Translations under genes and position numbers: made by a program
Assembly (NCBI RefSeq): GCF_014203155.1
Contig: NZ_JACHIK010000003.1
Span: forward strand, 372,001 to 436,000
Length of the DNA: 64,000 nucleotides
DNA from: Shinella fusca
Lineage (GTDB): Bacteria; Pseudomonadota; Alphaproteobacteria; Rhizobiales; Rhizobiaceae
Direction of reading: 5' to 3'
Notes under the pieces: model-generated
Seen by the model: the letters and a program-made list of their open reading frames with translations, nothing else
Told to the model about the DNA's origin: nothing
Database searches by the model: none
Part shown: positions 1 to 8,252 of the stretch, in pieces
Layout of the letters: the number at the start of each line of letters is the position of its first letter
Numbering within the stretch: position 1 is the first letter of the stretch

Positions 1-696
1 TGGGAAGTCGGCAAGCCGGAGATGCAAACGGTGCGCGTGTTCCGGCCGGCCGACGAGGTGTTCAGCACCGATACCATGCAGAGCTTCGCGCATCGCCCTG
101 TCACCCTCGATCATCCTGACGAAGCGGTCAGCGCTTCCAACTGGCGCGACGTCGCCAAGGGCTGGAGCGACGGCGAGGTGGCGCGGGACGGCGAGTTCAT
201 CCGCGTCTCGATGCTCCTGGCCGACGCAACTGCGATTGAGGCGGTGGAGAAAGGCCAGCGGGAGCTTTCCATGGGGTACGATTGCACCTTGGACTGGACC
301 GCCGGCAAGTCGCCCTCCGGCGAGGCTTACGACGCCGTGCAGCGCGGCATCCGCTCCAATCATATCGCCATCGTCAAGCAGGCTCGCGGGGGTGCTGACC
401 TTCGGATCGGCGATAGCGGCCATAAGAATCTTGCTACGGTGGAAGATGCCGAGCGCCGCGCCATGCGGGATAGCGTCAAGGGAATGCCGCTCACCGATGC
501 CATGGCACTGCCGCTCTATGACGACATTCGGGGCGTGATCGTGTCGGGGATGCCGGCTGAGCGGTATTACGCGATCCTTGACGGTGCGAACGTGGGCGAA
601 CATCGGCGAAGCGCCGAGGAGATCGCCTGCGATCAGGCCTACACAAAGATGGTCGCCGATCTGAACAAAGCCTATCGCGGTGGAGGAACTGAATGA
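1..696 (+). CDS. DUF2213 phage head-associated protein (5' end off window)
   Basis: The reading frame is open from base 1 upstream of the first ATG (position 22), so the gene starts outside the window. Residues after that ATG match DUF2213, a prophage family usually encoded near portal and capsid genes and thought to act in head assembly; motifs such as RPVTLDHP, SMGYDCTLDW and SNHIAIVKQARGG are seen. The family's usual long C-terminal part is absent: after the LRIGD motif the protein goes straight into about 80 residues with no recognisable relation. This may be a deletion junction that joined DUF2213 to the end of another gene. It overlaps the next gene by ATGA. Confidence 0.75.
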   Translation, partial: WEVGKPEMQTVRVFRPADEVFSTDTMQSFAHRPVTLDHPDEAVSASNWRDVAKGWSDGEVARDGEFIRVSMLLADATAIEAVEKGQRELSMGYDCTLDWTAGKSPSGEAYDAVQRGIRSNHIAIVKQARGGADLRIGDSGHKNLATVEDAERRAMRDSVKGMPLTDAMALPLYDDIRGVIVSGMPAERYYAILDGANVGEHRRSAEEIACDQAYTKMVADLNKAYRGGGTE

Positions 697-1025
697 GGCT
701 CTTTCCCGCAATCGATAGCGAGCCGGCACCAGCCTACACCGACCCGGCCGACCTCGCGTTCTTCGAGGCCCACCCGGAGCGCAGCTATCGAGCGCGGGCA
801 CCTTTCGCGCGGGAGATATTCCAAGCCCTCAGCCGGGGTCATTGTCTCGATCTGGAGCCCGGCCAATCCCTTGCGGTGATCGTCACCCGCGTGAGCAATA
901 CCTTCATCACTACGCTGGCCAAGGTCCGTCTCGATCAGCCCGGCGTCTACCCCGACAACGACGACGACATTCGCGGTGGTTTCAGGGGGCCGCGTCCCGT
1001 CGCACCAGCCGGCATCCCGGCATAA
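693..1025 (+). CDS. Hypothetical phage protein, 110 aa
   Basis: Starts at ATG 693 inside the stop region of the DUF2213 gene (ATGA overlap), which indicates translational coupling. The N-terminal half contains FFEAHPERSYRAR and AREIFQALSRG, and the middle is a short hydrophobic beta-rich stretch (GQSLAVIVTRVSNTFITTL). No signal peptide or membrane segment is obvious. I recall such 'HPxRxYRAR' proteins only as unknowns in proteobacterial prophages. No function is assigned. Confidence 0.65.
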   Translation: MRLFPAIDSEPAPAYTDPADLAFFEAHPERSYRARAPFAREIFQALSRGHCLDLEPGQSLAVIVTRVSNTFITTLAKVRLDQPGVYPDNDDDIRGGFRGPRPVAPAGIPA

Positions 1026-1042
1026 GGAAGGAGGAGGCCGAT

Positions 1043-2710
1043 ATGGGTACGGCGATAGATGAACTGTATGCGGTGCTCGGCTGGAAGCTGGAGGGCGAGC
1101 AGAACCTGACGCGGTTCCAGAAGGGGCTTGATAACGCTACGAAAAGCATTTCAGTCCTTGGGGTCGCAGCCGGCACTTTCATCGGCAACCTAGCGACCCA
1201 GGCATTCTCAAAGCTCGGCAGCGCCATCGGATCTCTACCGGGTGATGTCATTGGCATCTCCGCGAAGTTCGAGACGTTCCAGGCCACTCTTGAAACGGTG
1301 GAGGGCAGTTCCGACAAGGCCCGGGCCGCTCTCGACTGGATCAGCGACTTCGCCAAGCGGACACCCTACGAGGTCGAAGAACTGACTGCAGCGTTCGTGA
1401 AGCTCCGGGCCTACGGCCTCGATCCGACGAACGGTCTCATGGAAGACCTTGGCAATGCATCATCGGCTATGGGGAAGACGCTCAATGAGGCTGTGGAGAT
1501 GATCGCTGATGCTGGCACCAACTCGTTCGAGCGCATGAAGGAGTTCGGCATCACGGCGAGCCAGGCCGGGGACAAAGTCACCTTCTCTTGGGATGAAAAC
1601 GGCAAGACCGTGACGAAGACTGTCAAGAAAACGAGCGAAGAAATCCGAAAATTCGTACAGGAAACTTTGGGGAAACGCTTCTCCGGCGCGATGCTCAGGC
1701 AGTCGAAAACATGGGAAGGCATGATGAGCAATCTCGCCGACACATGGACGGATTTTCAAAGGAGGATTGGCGACGGCGGTTTCTTCGAGACGGTTAAAAA
1801 CAAGCTGGCCGGCGTGCTCGACTACCTCGGAAGACTCGACGCGGACGGGACGCTTGACCGTTGGTCGAAAAGCCTTTCCTCGGCCTTCACCTGGGCCGCT
1901 GACACCATAGGCCGGCTCGCCGTCACGTTGGGCCGCGACCTCGGCTCCATCGGCGAACTGCTCAACAAGTACAAGGGCGCATGGGAGTGGTTGAAATGGG
2001 TTGTCGGTGCGATAGCCGTCCGGCTCTTCCCGATGACGACGCTGCTTGTCGGGGCATATTTGGCGCTCAATGAGCTGCTGACCTACATGCGCGGCGGCAA
2101 GTCCGTCATCGGTGACTTCCTGGAATCGCTGGAGGGGCTGACCGGCATAGACGCGGACAAGATCAGCGAGATTGTTGGCACCCTCGGCGGCATGGCTGGA
2201 CTGGCGCTGGCGGCCGGCGGCGTGGCGTTGTTTGCCATGTCGCTGAGTCCGCTGACGAAAGCTCTGTTGCTCTTTGCTGGGGCCTACACCGCTGCGAAGG
2301 CAGGCCTGGAGTTTCTGTCCAGCCAAGACATCATGGGCGACAACAAGAAGGCGACCGACAATCCGCGCACCAAGCCCGGCTATATCGAGCAGACGGGCGA
2401 AGTCCTCTATATGGACGGGAACCGTATCGTTGACCGGCCAGCCGAAAATCCCACGGCCGGCTTCACCAAGGATGCGCTAGACTGGAAGTTCAAGATGCAA
2501 AACCTGGAGGGGAATCTGGCGAAGATGAACGGAGCGGCACAGACCGTCATCAACGACAACGCCGATAGGTCCATCAATGTGAAGGCCACAGCGTCGGTCT
2601 CCGTCACAGAAGTGAACCAGGCCGCATCTGCCGCCGGCCGCGAGACTGAAAACGCAGTTCGCAACGCTCTCACCAGCAAGCCTCGCCTTCTCAACAAGGG
2701 GATGTATTGA
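1043..2710 (+). CDS. Phage tail tape measure protein
   Basis: 555 aa from ATG 1043, preceded by the strong ribosome binding site AAGGAGGAGG. An alternative upstream start at 842 would overlap the preceding gene in another frame and is rejected. The N-terminal half carries the tape-measure domain seen in many myophages: ISAKFETFQATLETVEG, DFAKRTPYEVEELTAAF and SAMGKTLNEAVEMIADA. Central hydrophobic segments (about residues 310-345 and 385-430) fit membrane-active tape-measure regions. The protein sets tail length and helps DNA entry. Its stop overlaps the spike gene start (TGATG). Confidence 0.8.
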   Translation: MGTAIDELYAVLGWKLEGEQNLTRFQKGLDNATKSISVLGVAAGTFIGNLATQAFSKLGSAIGSLPGDVIGISAKFETFQATLETVEGSSDKARAALDWISDFAKRTPYEVEELTAAFVKLRAYGLDPTNGLMEDLGNASSAMGKTLNEAVEMIADAGTNSFERMKEFGITASQAGDKVTFSWDENGKTVTKTVKKTSEEIRKFVQETLGKRFSGAMLRQSKTWEGMMSNLADTWTDFQRRIGDGGFFETVKNKLAGVLDYLGRLDADGTLDRWSKSLSSAFTWAADTIGRLAVTLGRDLGSIGELLNKYKGAWEWLKWVVGAIAVRLFPMTTLLVGAYLALNELLTYMRGGKSVIGDFLESLEGLTGIDADKISEIVGTLGGMAGLALAAGGVALFAMSLSPLTKALLLFAGAYTAAKAGLEFLSSQDIMGDNKKATDNPRTKPGYIEQTGEVLYMDGNRIVDRPAENPTAGFTKDALDWKFKMQNLEGNLAKMNGAAQTVINDNADRSINVKATASVSVTEVNQAASAAGRETENAVRNALTSKPRLLNKGMY

Positions 2711-3366
2711 TGACCGGCTATCTGGGTAAAGTCGCGTACACGGAAGCCGATGTGATCGGCACAAGCTCCCTGAACGAGGTTGGGAGCATCTGGGGGGAGA
2801 TGCCCGGCCGTATCGTGTCATTCGACCCGGTTACTCAAACGGCGACGGTAAAAGCTCTCTACAGGCCGAACGTGAATGGCGTGGCCGTGGACATTCCCGA
2901 GTTGTTGGAGGTGCCGGTGCGCTTCCCGCGCGTTGGCGGGTTCGTCATGACCTATCCAGTGAAGCCGGGCGATAAGGTGAACCTCCGCCCCCAGATGCGA
3001 AGCACCGAGTCCTACGAAGGCGATGATGGGTTTGAAAGCAGCGATGCCAGAATGTTCCACATCTCGGACATGCAAGCCTTTCTCGACGGCGGCGAGCCAG
3101 TCGGGAACCCCATCCAGAATTTCAATTCCTCGAACATGGAAATACGGTCGGCGGACGGGCAATTCGCTATCGAGATGAGCGAGGACGGGAAGTTCAAGAT
3201 CCGGGGCAGCGAGGGCAACGTTTACGACCTCCTCGCGCAACTCGCGGAATTGCTCGGGGCTGAGACAACGACGGTCTCAGGCGGTTCGTCATCCGGTATT
3301 TGGCCGCTCACTCATCAGGCACAGTTTGCCGAAATCGCCGGCAAGCTGCGGGCAATGGCACTTTAG
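2710..3366 (+). CDS. Gp138-type baseplate spike protein
   Basis: 218 aa from ATG 2710, overlapping the tape-measure stop as TGATG. The N-terminal half reads as a gp138/gp5-like OB-fold: PGRIVSFDPVTQTATVKA, then LEVPVRFPRVGGFVMTYPV and KPGDKVNLRP. These are the hallmarks of the central membrane-piercing spike of contractile tails. The C-terminal part (NMEIRSADGQFAIEMSEDGKF) is a short beta-repeat region like a spike tip stem. Its presence indicates a contractile-tail (myovirus) origin for the left prophage. Confidence 0.75.
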   Translation: MTGYLGKVAYTEADVIGTSSLNEVGSIWGEMPGRIVSFDPVTQTATVKALYRPNVNGVAVDIPELLEVPVRFPRVGGFVMTYPVKPGDKVNLRPQMRSTESYEGDDGFESSDARMFHISDMQAFLDGGEPVGNPIQNFNSSNMEIRSADGQFAIEMSEDGKFKIRGSEGNVYDLLAQLAELLGAETTTVSGGSSSGIWPLTHQAQFAEIAGKLRAMAL

Positions 3367-3377
3367 GGGAGGCGAGA

Positions 3378-3872
3378 TTGCTTACTGTCCGGGCGATCCG
3401 CAAGAAGCGCGGGAAGGGCGTTAAGGGTATATCCTCACTGCTTCCCGGCCCCAATTCGGTGAGAGTGGGTTTCTGGAAAGGCGAGACAAATCCCATCGAT
3501 ATCGAAAAAGCGATCTACCAAGAATTCGGAACGAGGGGCGGTGCTTCCGGCGGAGGTTGGGGCGGTCCTATCCCCGAGCGTCCCTTTATGCGGGATGCGT
3601 TGCGCGACGGGCGAGAGGCGAACCGTGCGCTGCTCAAGAGCGAAGCGCGGCGTATCGTTCTAGCTGCCGTTCGGGGGGCGAGCGCCGCCGACGCGAAGCG
3701 CATGGCCCTTCGAAGGCTCGGCATCAAGATTCAGGGTGATATACAGGCGAGTATCGCATCGCTGACCACACCACCGAATAGCCCTGTTACGATTGCGCTC
3801 AAGGGATCGAGCAATCCCCTAATCGACTCAGGCGAACTACTTCAATCAGTCTCATGGATTGTCGAGACGTAG
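3378..3872 (+). CDS. Phage neck or tail-completion protein (gpG/gp10-like)
   Basis: 164 aa from TTG 3378, chosen because AGGGGAGG lies just upstream and the longer frame would read back into the spike gene. It contains AIYQEFGTRGG, IPERPFMRDAL, a basic helical middle, and a C-terminal NSPVTIALKGSSNPLIDSG followed by ELLQSVSWIV. This layout is typical of small virion-morphogenesis or tail-terminator proteins (HK97 gp10 / Mu gpG-like). The exact role is inferred. It is the last structural gene before the accessory genes. Confidence 0.6.
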   Translation: MLTVRAIRKKRGKGVKGISSLLPGPNSVRVGFWKGETNPIDIEKAIYQEFGTRGGASGGGWGGPIPERPFMRDALRDGREANRALLKSEARRIVLAAVRGASAADAKRMALRRLGIKIQGDIQASIASLTTPPNSPVTIALKGSSNPLIDSGELLQSVSWIVET

Positions 3873-3897
3873 ATAACACTTTTTCGCTTAACTCGAA

Positions 3898-3924
3898 TTG
3901 TGGGTATTCGTCACGCAGTATAAT
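3898..3924 (+). promoter_or_regulatory. Sigma70-type promoter for the HEPN-like cargo gene
   Basis: A perfect TATAAT (3919-3924) lies 35 bp upstream of the ATG at 3960, with TTGTGG (3898-3903) 15 bp upstream of it. The stretch is AT-rich compared with its surroundings. It would let the downstream gene be expressed independently of phage late transcription, as is usual for lysogen-expressed cargo genes. Confidence 0.5.
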
Positions 3925-3959
3925 TAAAAGAGTGTCTTTTCGCGCTAGAGGAAGCGACG

Positions 3960-4547
3960 ATGGTAACTAAGGCAACACTTCTGAAGATGGACCCTGACAT
4001 TCGCGCCTTTACGCTTGTGGGCGCGTTCATGGGATACTTTGCGGTTCTTGAGCTTGGTGTTAACGAAGCACTTTCAAAGGTGCTTGGTCTTGAAGTTGCA
4101 GCTTCAGTGGTAGTCTCCAGGAATATGTCATTCGATGACAAACTAAAAACGCTGCGCGCTTTGGTTTCACGCTTCACCATTAGCGAGTCCAAAGCCAAGG
4201 AGTTTGACGAATTAGTCAAGAGAGCGCGAAAGTGCGGAGAAATTCGAAATACTATTGCCCACAGCCCATTTCGTCGCAGTGAAAAAACTGATGGCGTTGA
4301 AGTTTTTGTCGTATCTGCCAATTCATCCCTGAAGTTTATCGAAATGGATTGGTCTGTCGACCGTTTCCTGGGGCAGATTGATGAGATAAACACGATAGAT
4401 AACGAGCTTCGTGCGATAGAGAAGACAGTGGCTATGCACCGAATTGGGGAGGCTCTTCTGAATCTCGGAGAAAGGGAGAGTGCAGACGGCGAGCAAGTCG
4501 GCGGGCTTCTGACGCTTGGGAAGCTCATCATGGAAGGTGAAATTTAG
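3960..4547 (+). CDS. HEPN-like cargo protein with Rx4H motif
   Basis: 195 aa, predicted almost all helical. Residues 96-101 are RNTIAH, the R-x4-6-H signature of HEPN RNases, placed after a long helix (FDELVKRARKCGEI) as expected for the fold. The N-terminal helices (about 15-45) resemble the first HEPN helices. HEPN proteins cut RNA in toxin-antitoxin, abortive infection and CRISPR-linked systems, so a defence or toxin role is plausible but inferred. Codon use is AT-richer than neighbouring phage genes and it has its own promoter, both signs of horizontally acquired cargo. No small antitoxin-like ORF is adjacent. Confidence 0.6.
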   Translation: MVTKATLLKMDPDIRAFTLVGAFMGYFAVLELGVNEALSKVLGLEVAASVVVSRNMSFDDKLKTLRALVSRFTISESKAKEFDELVKRARKCGEIRNTIAHSPFRRSEKTDGVEVFVVSANSSLKFIEMDWSVDRFLGQIDEINTIDNELRAIEKTVAMHRIGEALLNLGERESADGEQVGGLLTLGKLIMEGEI

Positions 4548-4569
4548 GGCCAATCTCGGAGGCTTAGGA

Positions 4570-5004
4570 ATGATCACGGAAATTGATGTCGATGGCGTTG
4601 GCATCATGCGCCACCTCAACAACTGGCAGGTAATGGCAATCCGAAAGATGGCGAACTCGAAGCGACGGTCCATTGCCGAACTGGCCTTCGGTCTCGGCAT
4701 GACGGTGCGCCAGTTCCAAGACCTGTCCGTTTCCCACCAGAACGCCGCCAGGGAGGCACACAAGCGCCTTTACAGCCCGGAGGCATTCAGCCCGCCCAAA
4801 CCAGAGAACGCGCCTATGCGGCTCCCACGGCCCTATGAGCGGGTGCCGGAAAACAAGATGGCCGCTTTGGGTGCCGAACTCCTACAGGTCAAGCGCAAAC
4901 TGCCCCACGGCCATTTCCGTTTGTGGGTGGAGGAGAAGAGCGGGATTTCCTACAGCCAGGCGCAGCGGTTCATGCGGATGGCGAAGGAAGCGAAGGCCGC
5001 ATAA
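4570..5004 (+). CDS. DUF3102-like phage protein
   Basis: 144 aa from ATG 4570. This start follows a purine-rich site and avoids overlap with the preceding gene. The N-terminal part contains a helix-turn-helix-like stretch (SIAELAFGLGMTVRQFQDLS). The C-terminus matches the DUF3102 pattern: ELLQVKRKLPHGHFRLWVEE followed by SYSQAQRFMRMA. DUF3102 proteins occur in phages and plasmids and are probably nucleic-acid binding. It is co-oriented with the HEPN-like gene and convergent with the nuclease gene at 5052. Confidence 0.6.
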   Translation: MITEIDVDGVGIMRHLNNWQVMAIRKMANSKRRSIAELAFGLGMTVRQFQDLSVSHQNAAREAHKRLYSPEAFSPPKPENAPMRLPRPYERVPENKMAALGAELLQVKRKLPHGHFRLWVEEKSGISYSQAQRFMRMAKEAKAA

Positions 5005-5051
5005 TGTGGGAAGTTGCCACAATAAACGGCCCTCGTATTCCGGCTTTGCAG

Positions 5052-6110
5052 TTAAGAGGGGGCGGCGTATCGCTTTGCTGTTTCCCTTAGACGCTCTGCA
5101 TGATCGTAGATGTGATCGAGCGAGTCGATAATGACGCGATCCTCGTTATCACCGTCGAAGAGACCAATGTATTTGACGGCCCTGTTGAACCACAAGCGCG
5201 CCAACGGACGACGGTTATTGTTGTCGATCAATACGGCGCAGTAAGATTTCGCGTCTCTCATTGCCACTCGCTTGGGGCTGATCGTATCGCGGACGATAGC
5301 CTTAACAATCATGTAGCCTTCACGCTCTTCATCGGTGGTAACCACATCCGGTTCGTCGTCGGCAGGATCATCGATTTTTTCAATGACCTCCTGCGTATCA
5401 GCAAGTGCGCTTGAAAGGCGGCTTTTCACGGAATCCATAATTACTTCTCGAAACGCGGCTCTGACGATGCCCGTGAACATCTCTTTCACCTGGGCTCGCA
5501 TCTGCCCCTCATAGACATTGCGAGATACGATCCGCACGAACTCCTCGGTCGGTTCTTCGATTAGCTTGGCGATTTCCTGCTTTACGCCTGAGGTATATTT
5601 CAGCCGTTCCGCCGTGGCCAAAATCGCAGAAACGTCGAACGAACCCTTCTCGAACTTCCGAAGTTCTGCGAGAATTCCTGCATTGAAGTCTGTCACATCG
5701 AAGACGAAGAAGGGCCTGGTATCGAGCTTATTGGCTGCTTCCAAGTCAGTGTAGAAATTGAAGGTCCGACCGTTTGTCAGAATCGCAAACTTCGCGTTCG
5801 TGACGGTAAAGTACCGGAAAAGCTGATCCAAATGCTTCTTTTCAAGTTGCACGGAAATCGGCTTGCACTCGATTAGTATGCGAATATCGCCGTCGATCTT
5901 GATGGCGTAATCAACCTTCTCGCCCTTCTTGCCTACCGCATCAGCGGTGAATTCCGGCACTACTTCAGTCGGATCGAAGACGTCATAGCCGAGGGATCGT
6001 AGAAATGGCAGGACAACTGCGGTCTTGACGGCTTCTTCGGTTGCCATGGTGCTTGAATGCGATTTGACGCGTTCGGCAATCGCGCGAAGGCTCTCTTCGA
6101 TGGTGCTCAT
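5052..6110 (-). CDS. Lone HSDR_N-type restriction nuclease
   Basis: 352 aa. The N-terminal domain (about residues 1-130) matches the type I restriction HsdR N-terminal nuclease family (COG4748-like): TEEAVKTAVVLPFLRSLGYD, then VDYAI and ILIECKPISVQL, giving a PD-(D/E)xK core with D67, E81 and K83, followed by QLFRYF and FAILTNGRTFNFY. No HsdR motor, HsdM or HsdS gene is nearby, so it is a solitary nuclease rather than a complete type I system. The C-terminal half is helical then beta-rich and unassigned. A GGAGGGGAT ribosome site precedes ATG 6110. Prophage location suggests defence or superinfection exclusion (inference). Confidence 0.75.
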   Translation of the reverse strand: MSTIEESLRAIAERVKSHSSTMATEEAVKTAVVLPFLRSLGYDVFDPTEVVPEFTADAVGKKGEKVDYAIKIDGDIRILIECKPISVQLEKKHLDQLFRYFTVTNAKFAILTNGRTFNFYTDLEAANKLDTRPFFVFDVTDFNAGILAELRKFEKGSFDVSAILATAERLKYTSGVKQEIAKLIEEPTEEFVRIVSRNVYEGQMRAQVKEMFTGIVRAAFREVIMDSVKSRLSSALADTQEVIEKIDDPADDEPDVVTTDEEREGYMIVKAIVRDTISPKRVAMRDAKSYCAVLIDNNNRRPLARLWFNRAVKYIGLFDGDNEDRVIIDSLDHIYDHAERLRETAKRYAAPS

Positions 6111-6167
6111 ATCCCCTCCAGAACATTCCCCTTGAAGGTGAGTACACTGGCAGGGCGCACGCCAGAG

Positions 6168-6521
6168 TCAAGCGGGGCGTAATGAACGTAGGCCCCCGAG
6201 AAGTGCTTGGACTTCAGAGAAATGCATGGCTTCGCCTGACCATGCATCGGGAGCGGGTTCGTGTTCATAGTCCAGTTCTTGGTGCGTACGGCCACGCACG
6301 ATCTTCACCGGGAATGGGATCCTCAACTCCTCGCCGTCAACTTCATCATAGATGAAATCTTCAATCTGATAATCTGGATACCGTGGGCTAGAAGTTAGTA
6401 GCAGACGGACTTGGCAATCCCTCTTTAGCCCTGTCATGTTGCCAAGGACCATGCGCACGAACTCTGCCGGCGCTTTCAATTGATCGGCAATGCTTCGGAG
6501 GGTGGCACCATTTGGCAACAT
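6168..6521 (-). CDS. Small protein with HTH-like N-terminus (uncertain)
   Basis: About 117 aa if started at the ATG ending at 6521. Residues from TLRSIADQLKAPAEFVRMVL read like a helix-turn-helix, and the rest is acidic (IEDFIYDEVDGEELRIPFPV), which looks protein-like rather than random. It lies just upstream of the nuclease gene on the same strand. A competing small ORF (6107-6295) overlaps it in another frame and ends in ATGA overlap with the nuclease start; I cannot decide which is translated. The low confidence reflects this conflict. Confidence 0.4.
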   Translation of the reverse strand: MLPNGATLRSIADQLKAPAEFVRMVLGNMTGLKRDCQVRLLLTSSPRYPDYQIEDFIYDEVDGEELRIPFPVKIVRGRTHQELDYEHEPAPDAWSGEAMHFSEVQALLGGLRSLRPA

Positions 6522-6699
6522 GGAATGCACGCTGCCAGAGCGTGTCGCGTGTTGCAATCCATGTCGCACGGATTTGCCGAGCGTGGAAGGAAACCATTGA
6601 AAATCAAGGGAAGTGAGTTGCAACACAATGCAACACGAAACCGGCAAGTTTGCCGGTTGTCTTGTCGTCTATCGCATTGATATTATTTTGGTATTTGAG

Positions 6700-6773
6700 T
6701 GGAGGCCTCGCCCGGAATCGAACCGGGGTGCAAGGATTTGCAGTCCTCTGCGTAACCACTCCGCCACGAGGCC
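6700..6773 (-). tRNA. tRNA-Cys (GCA)
   Basis: The minus strand gives a 74-nt cloverleaf with encoded CCA: acceptor stem GGCCTCG/CGAGGCC, D-arm, anticodon loop with GCA, and T-arm CCGGTTCGATTCCGG. The 3' end (position 6700) faces the left prophage, so it is the likely integration target of that element; a partial copy of its 3' end would be expected at the prophage's other end outside the window. Confidence 0.95.
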
Positions 6774-7062
6774 ATCCGTTTGCTTTAAAAGCGAGTGGTG
6801 CCGGGCGTTTAGAACGAATTGAGAGAGGGCGCAAGGGGCATGTGAACCGAATGCGGTCCTTTTTTCGAAAGACCACACTTTCCCGGGCATCCGGCGGCGG
6901 AAAGCCGGGGTTTCCACTGCGGCCGGGGCGCTGCGATTTGCCGGCGTCGCTTCCGCCTTGGAACTAAACGGCTGTTTTCCTTACCAAAATGTAATGTTGT
7001 ATTCATTTCCGGTTCATGGGGCCGGCCCTAGGTTCCTCTCATCAACAACGAGGAAGCCTCCC

Positions 7063-7383
7063 ATGAAACTCTTCACCCGCACTCTTCTCGCCGCCGTCGC
7101 CCTTTCGTTTGCCGCCGCGCCGATGGCGCAGGCCCAGCAGTACGGCCATGACCGCAAGCCCGGCTATTCCTCGTCCTGGCACAAGAAGGAAGTCCGCAAG
7201 CAGCGCCACTGGCGCAAGGGCGAGCGCTATTCCGACTGGAAGCGCCGGCCGGCCGTGCGCGACTACAAGCGCCATGGCCTGCGCACGCCCTCCCGCGGCC
7301 AGCAGTGGGTGAAGGTCGACAACAACTACCTGCTGCTGAGCATCGCCACCGGCGTCATTCTCGGCGTCGCCGCCGCTCATTGA
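7063..7383 (+). CDS. RcnB-like periplasmic protein
   Basis: 106 aa. The start at ATG 7063 gives a clear Sec signal peptide (KLFTRTLLAAVALSFAAAP, cleavage after AQA). The mature part is very basic and contains WRKGERYSDW, then DYKRHGLRTPSRGQQWVKVD and a hydrophobic end (YLLLSIATGVILGV). This matches the RcnB family, small periplasmic proteins linked in E. coli to nickel/cobalt homeostasis; in rhizobia the family is large and mostly uncharacterised. A perfect hairpin follows at 7391. Confidence 0.8.
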   Translation: MKLFTRTLLAAVALSFAAAPMAQAQQYGHDRKPGYSSSWHKKEVRKQRHWRKGERYSDWKRRPAVRDYKRHGLRTPSRGQQWVKVDNNYLLLSIATGVILGVAAAH

Positions 7384-7390
7384 TCCTTCG

Positions 7391-7422
7391 GGCAAGACGC
7401 CGCAGCGATGCGGCGTCTTGCC
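7391..7422. terminator. Bidirectional hairpin between convergent genes
   Basis: A perfect 14-bp inverted repeat (GGCAAGACGCCGCA / TGCGGCGTCTTGCC) sits between the convergent RcnB-like and DUF2938 genes. The T-run is weak, so it could be a terminator or an mRNA-stabilising hairpin for either gene. Confidence 0.6.
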
Positions 7423-7427
7423 TTCAC

Positions 7428-7910
7428 TCAGGAAAGAACGAGCGCCGTTCCGTAAAGCCCTGCCGCAAAGACGGTGTGCGCCACGAGATTGAGGGCGCGG
7501 ACCGTGCCGGCATCCGGCAGTTTCGACGCCGCAACGCCGATGCCAAGGCCCGGCTGCAAGAGAAACCAGCCGGCGCCCACCGTGACGATGCCGAGGATGA
7601 AGGCCGGCAGGAAGGTGGGAGCGGCAAACCAGCCCGGGCCGACGATGACGGCAAGGATTATCCCGTAGAGGATGCCGACCGCATAATGGCCGATCCAGCC
7701 GAGCGCCCGTTCATGCGCATAGGGCTCGGCCTTGCCGATATCGTCGTGGAAGACCGTTCCGTTCTTCAGGTGCCAGAACCAGCGGCCGACGGGCGCCCAG
7801 TTCGGCTTCGGCCGGCCGAAGACGGCCGTCAGGACGATCGCCCACAGATCCATGAGGATCGTCGCCCCTACGCCGATCGCGATCGCCTTTACCAGCACGT
7901 CCATGCTCAT
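7428..7910 (-). CDS. DUF2938 membrane protein
   Basis: 160 aa with four or five hydrophobic segments. Motifs such as DLWAIVLTAVFGRPKPNWA, RWFWHLKNGTVFHDDI and HERALGWIGHYAVGILYG match DUF2938, a family of small inner-membrane proteins of unknown function common in proteobacteria. It is convergent with the RcnB-like gene. Confidence 0.75.
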   Translation of the reverse strand: MSMDVLVKAIAIGVGATILMDLWAIVLTAVFGRPKPNWAPVGRWFWHLKNGTVFHDDIGKAEPYAHERALGWIGHYAVGILYGIILAVIVGPGWFAAPTFLPAFILGIVTVGAGWFLLQPGLGIGVAASKLPDAGTVRALNLVAHTVFAAGLYGTALVLS

Positions 7911-7973
7911 CCCCTGCCCGAAGCCCTTTTCGCGTTTAGAGCAGGTCCGTTCGCCTTGCGCAACGTGGCGGCG

Positions 7974-8252
7974 TTATCGGTCCGCCTTGCGGCGCCCGGC
8001 CCACCAGACGGCAAGCCGCCGGCGCTGGCGGCGGACGAAATGGGAATCGTGCGAGAGGACGAGAAGGCCGAGCGGCACCATCCAGAAGCCGAGCACGGGC
8101 AGGAAGCCGAGCAGGCCGCCGCAGACGAGAAGGACGCCGATGGTCCTGCGCAGCCAGCGCGATTGCGGCAACTTCAGGCGGAATTTGCCGAGGACGATCT
8201 CCTCCGTGCGAGGATCGATCCCGAAATGCATGTTGGATTTCCGTTCCGCCAT
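7974..8252 (-). CDS. Small conserved membrane protein, 92 aa
   Basis: The N-terminus is soluble and charged (about residues 1-33). A hydrophobic hairpin (IGVLLVCGGLLGFLPVLGFW, then VPLGLLVLSHD) follows, with a basic tail rich in R and W. It is read on the minus strand upstream of the DUF2938 gene. The family looks rhizobial-conserved but I know no function. Confidence 0.6.
   Translation of the reverse strand: MAERKSNMHFGIDPRTEEIVLGKFRLKLPQSRWLRRTIGVLLVCGGLLGFLPVLGFWMVPLGLLVLSHDSHFVRRQRRRLAVWWAGRRKADR

Larger units (their letters stand above)
1..6699. mobile_element. Right part of a decayed contractile-tail prophage
   Basis: Genes from 1 to about 5 kb are phage structural or phage-associated: DUF2213, tape measure, gp138-type spike, neck/tail protein and a DUF3102-like protein, followed by accessory genes. 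Between the DUF2213 protein and the tape measure there is only one small gene, so capsid, tail-tube and sheath genes are missing or lie elsewhere. The region ends before tRNA-Cys, whose 3' end points at it, which is typical of integration into a tRNA 3' end. The left boundary is outside the window, so the extent and attachment site are inferred. Confidence 0.6.

Noticed and set aside
842-1042. N-terminal extension of the left tape measure
   Set aside because: Arg/His-rich shadow of the preceding gene; ATG 1043 has a strong ribosome site.
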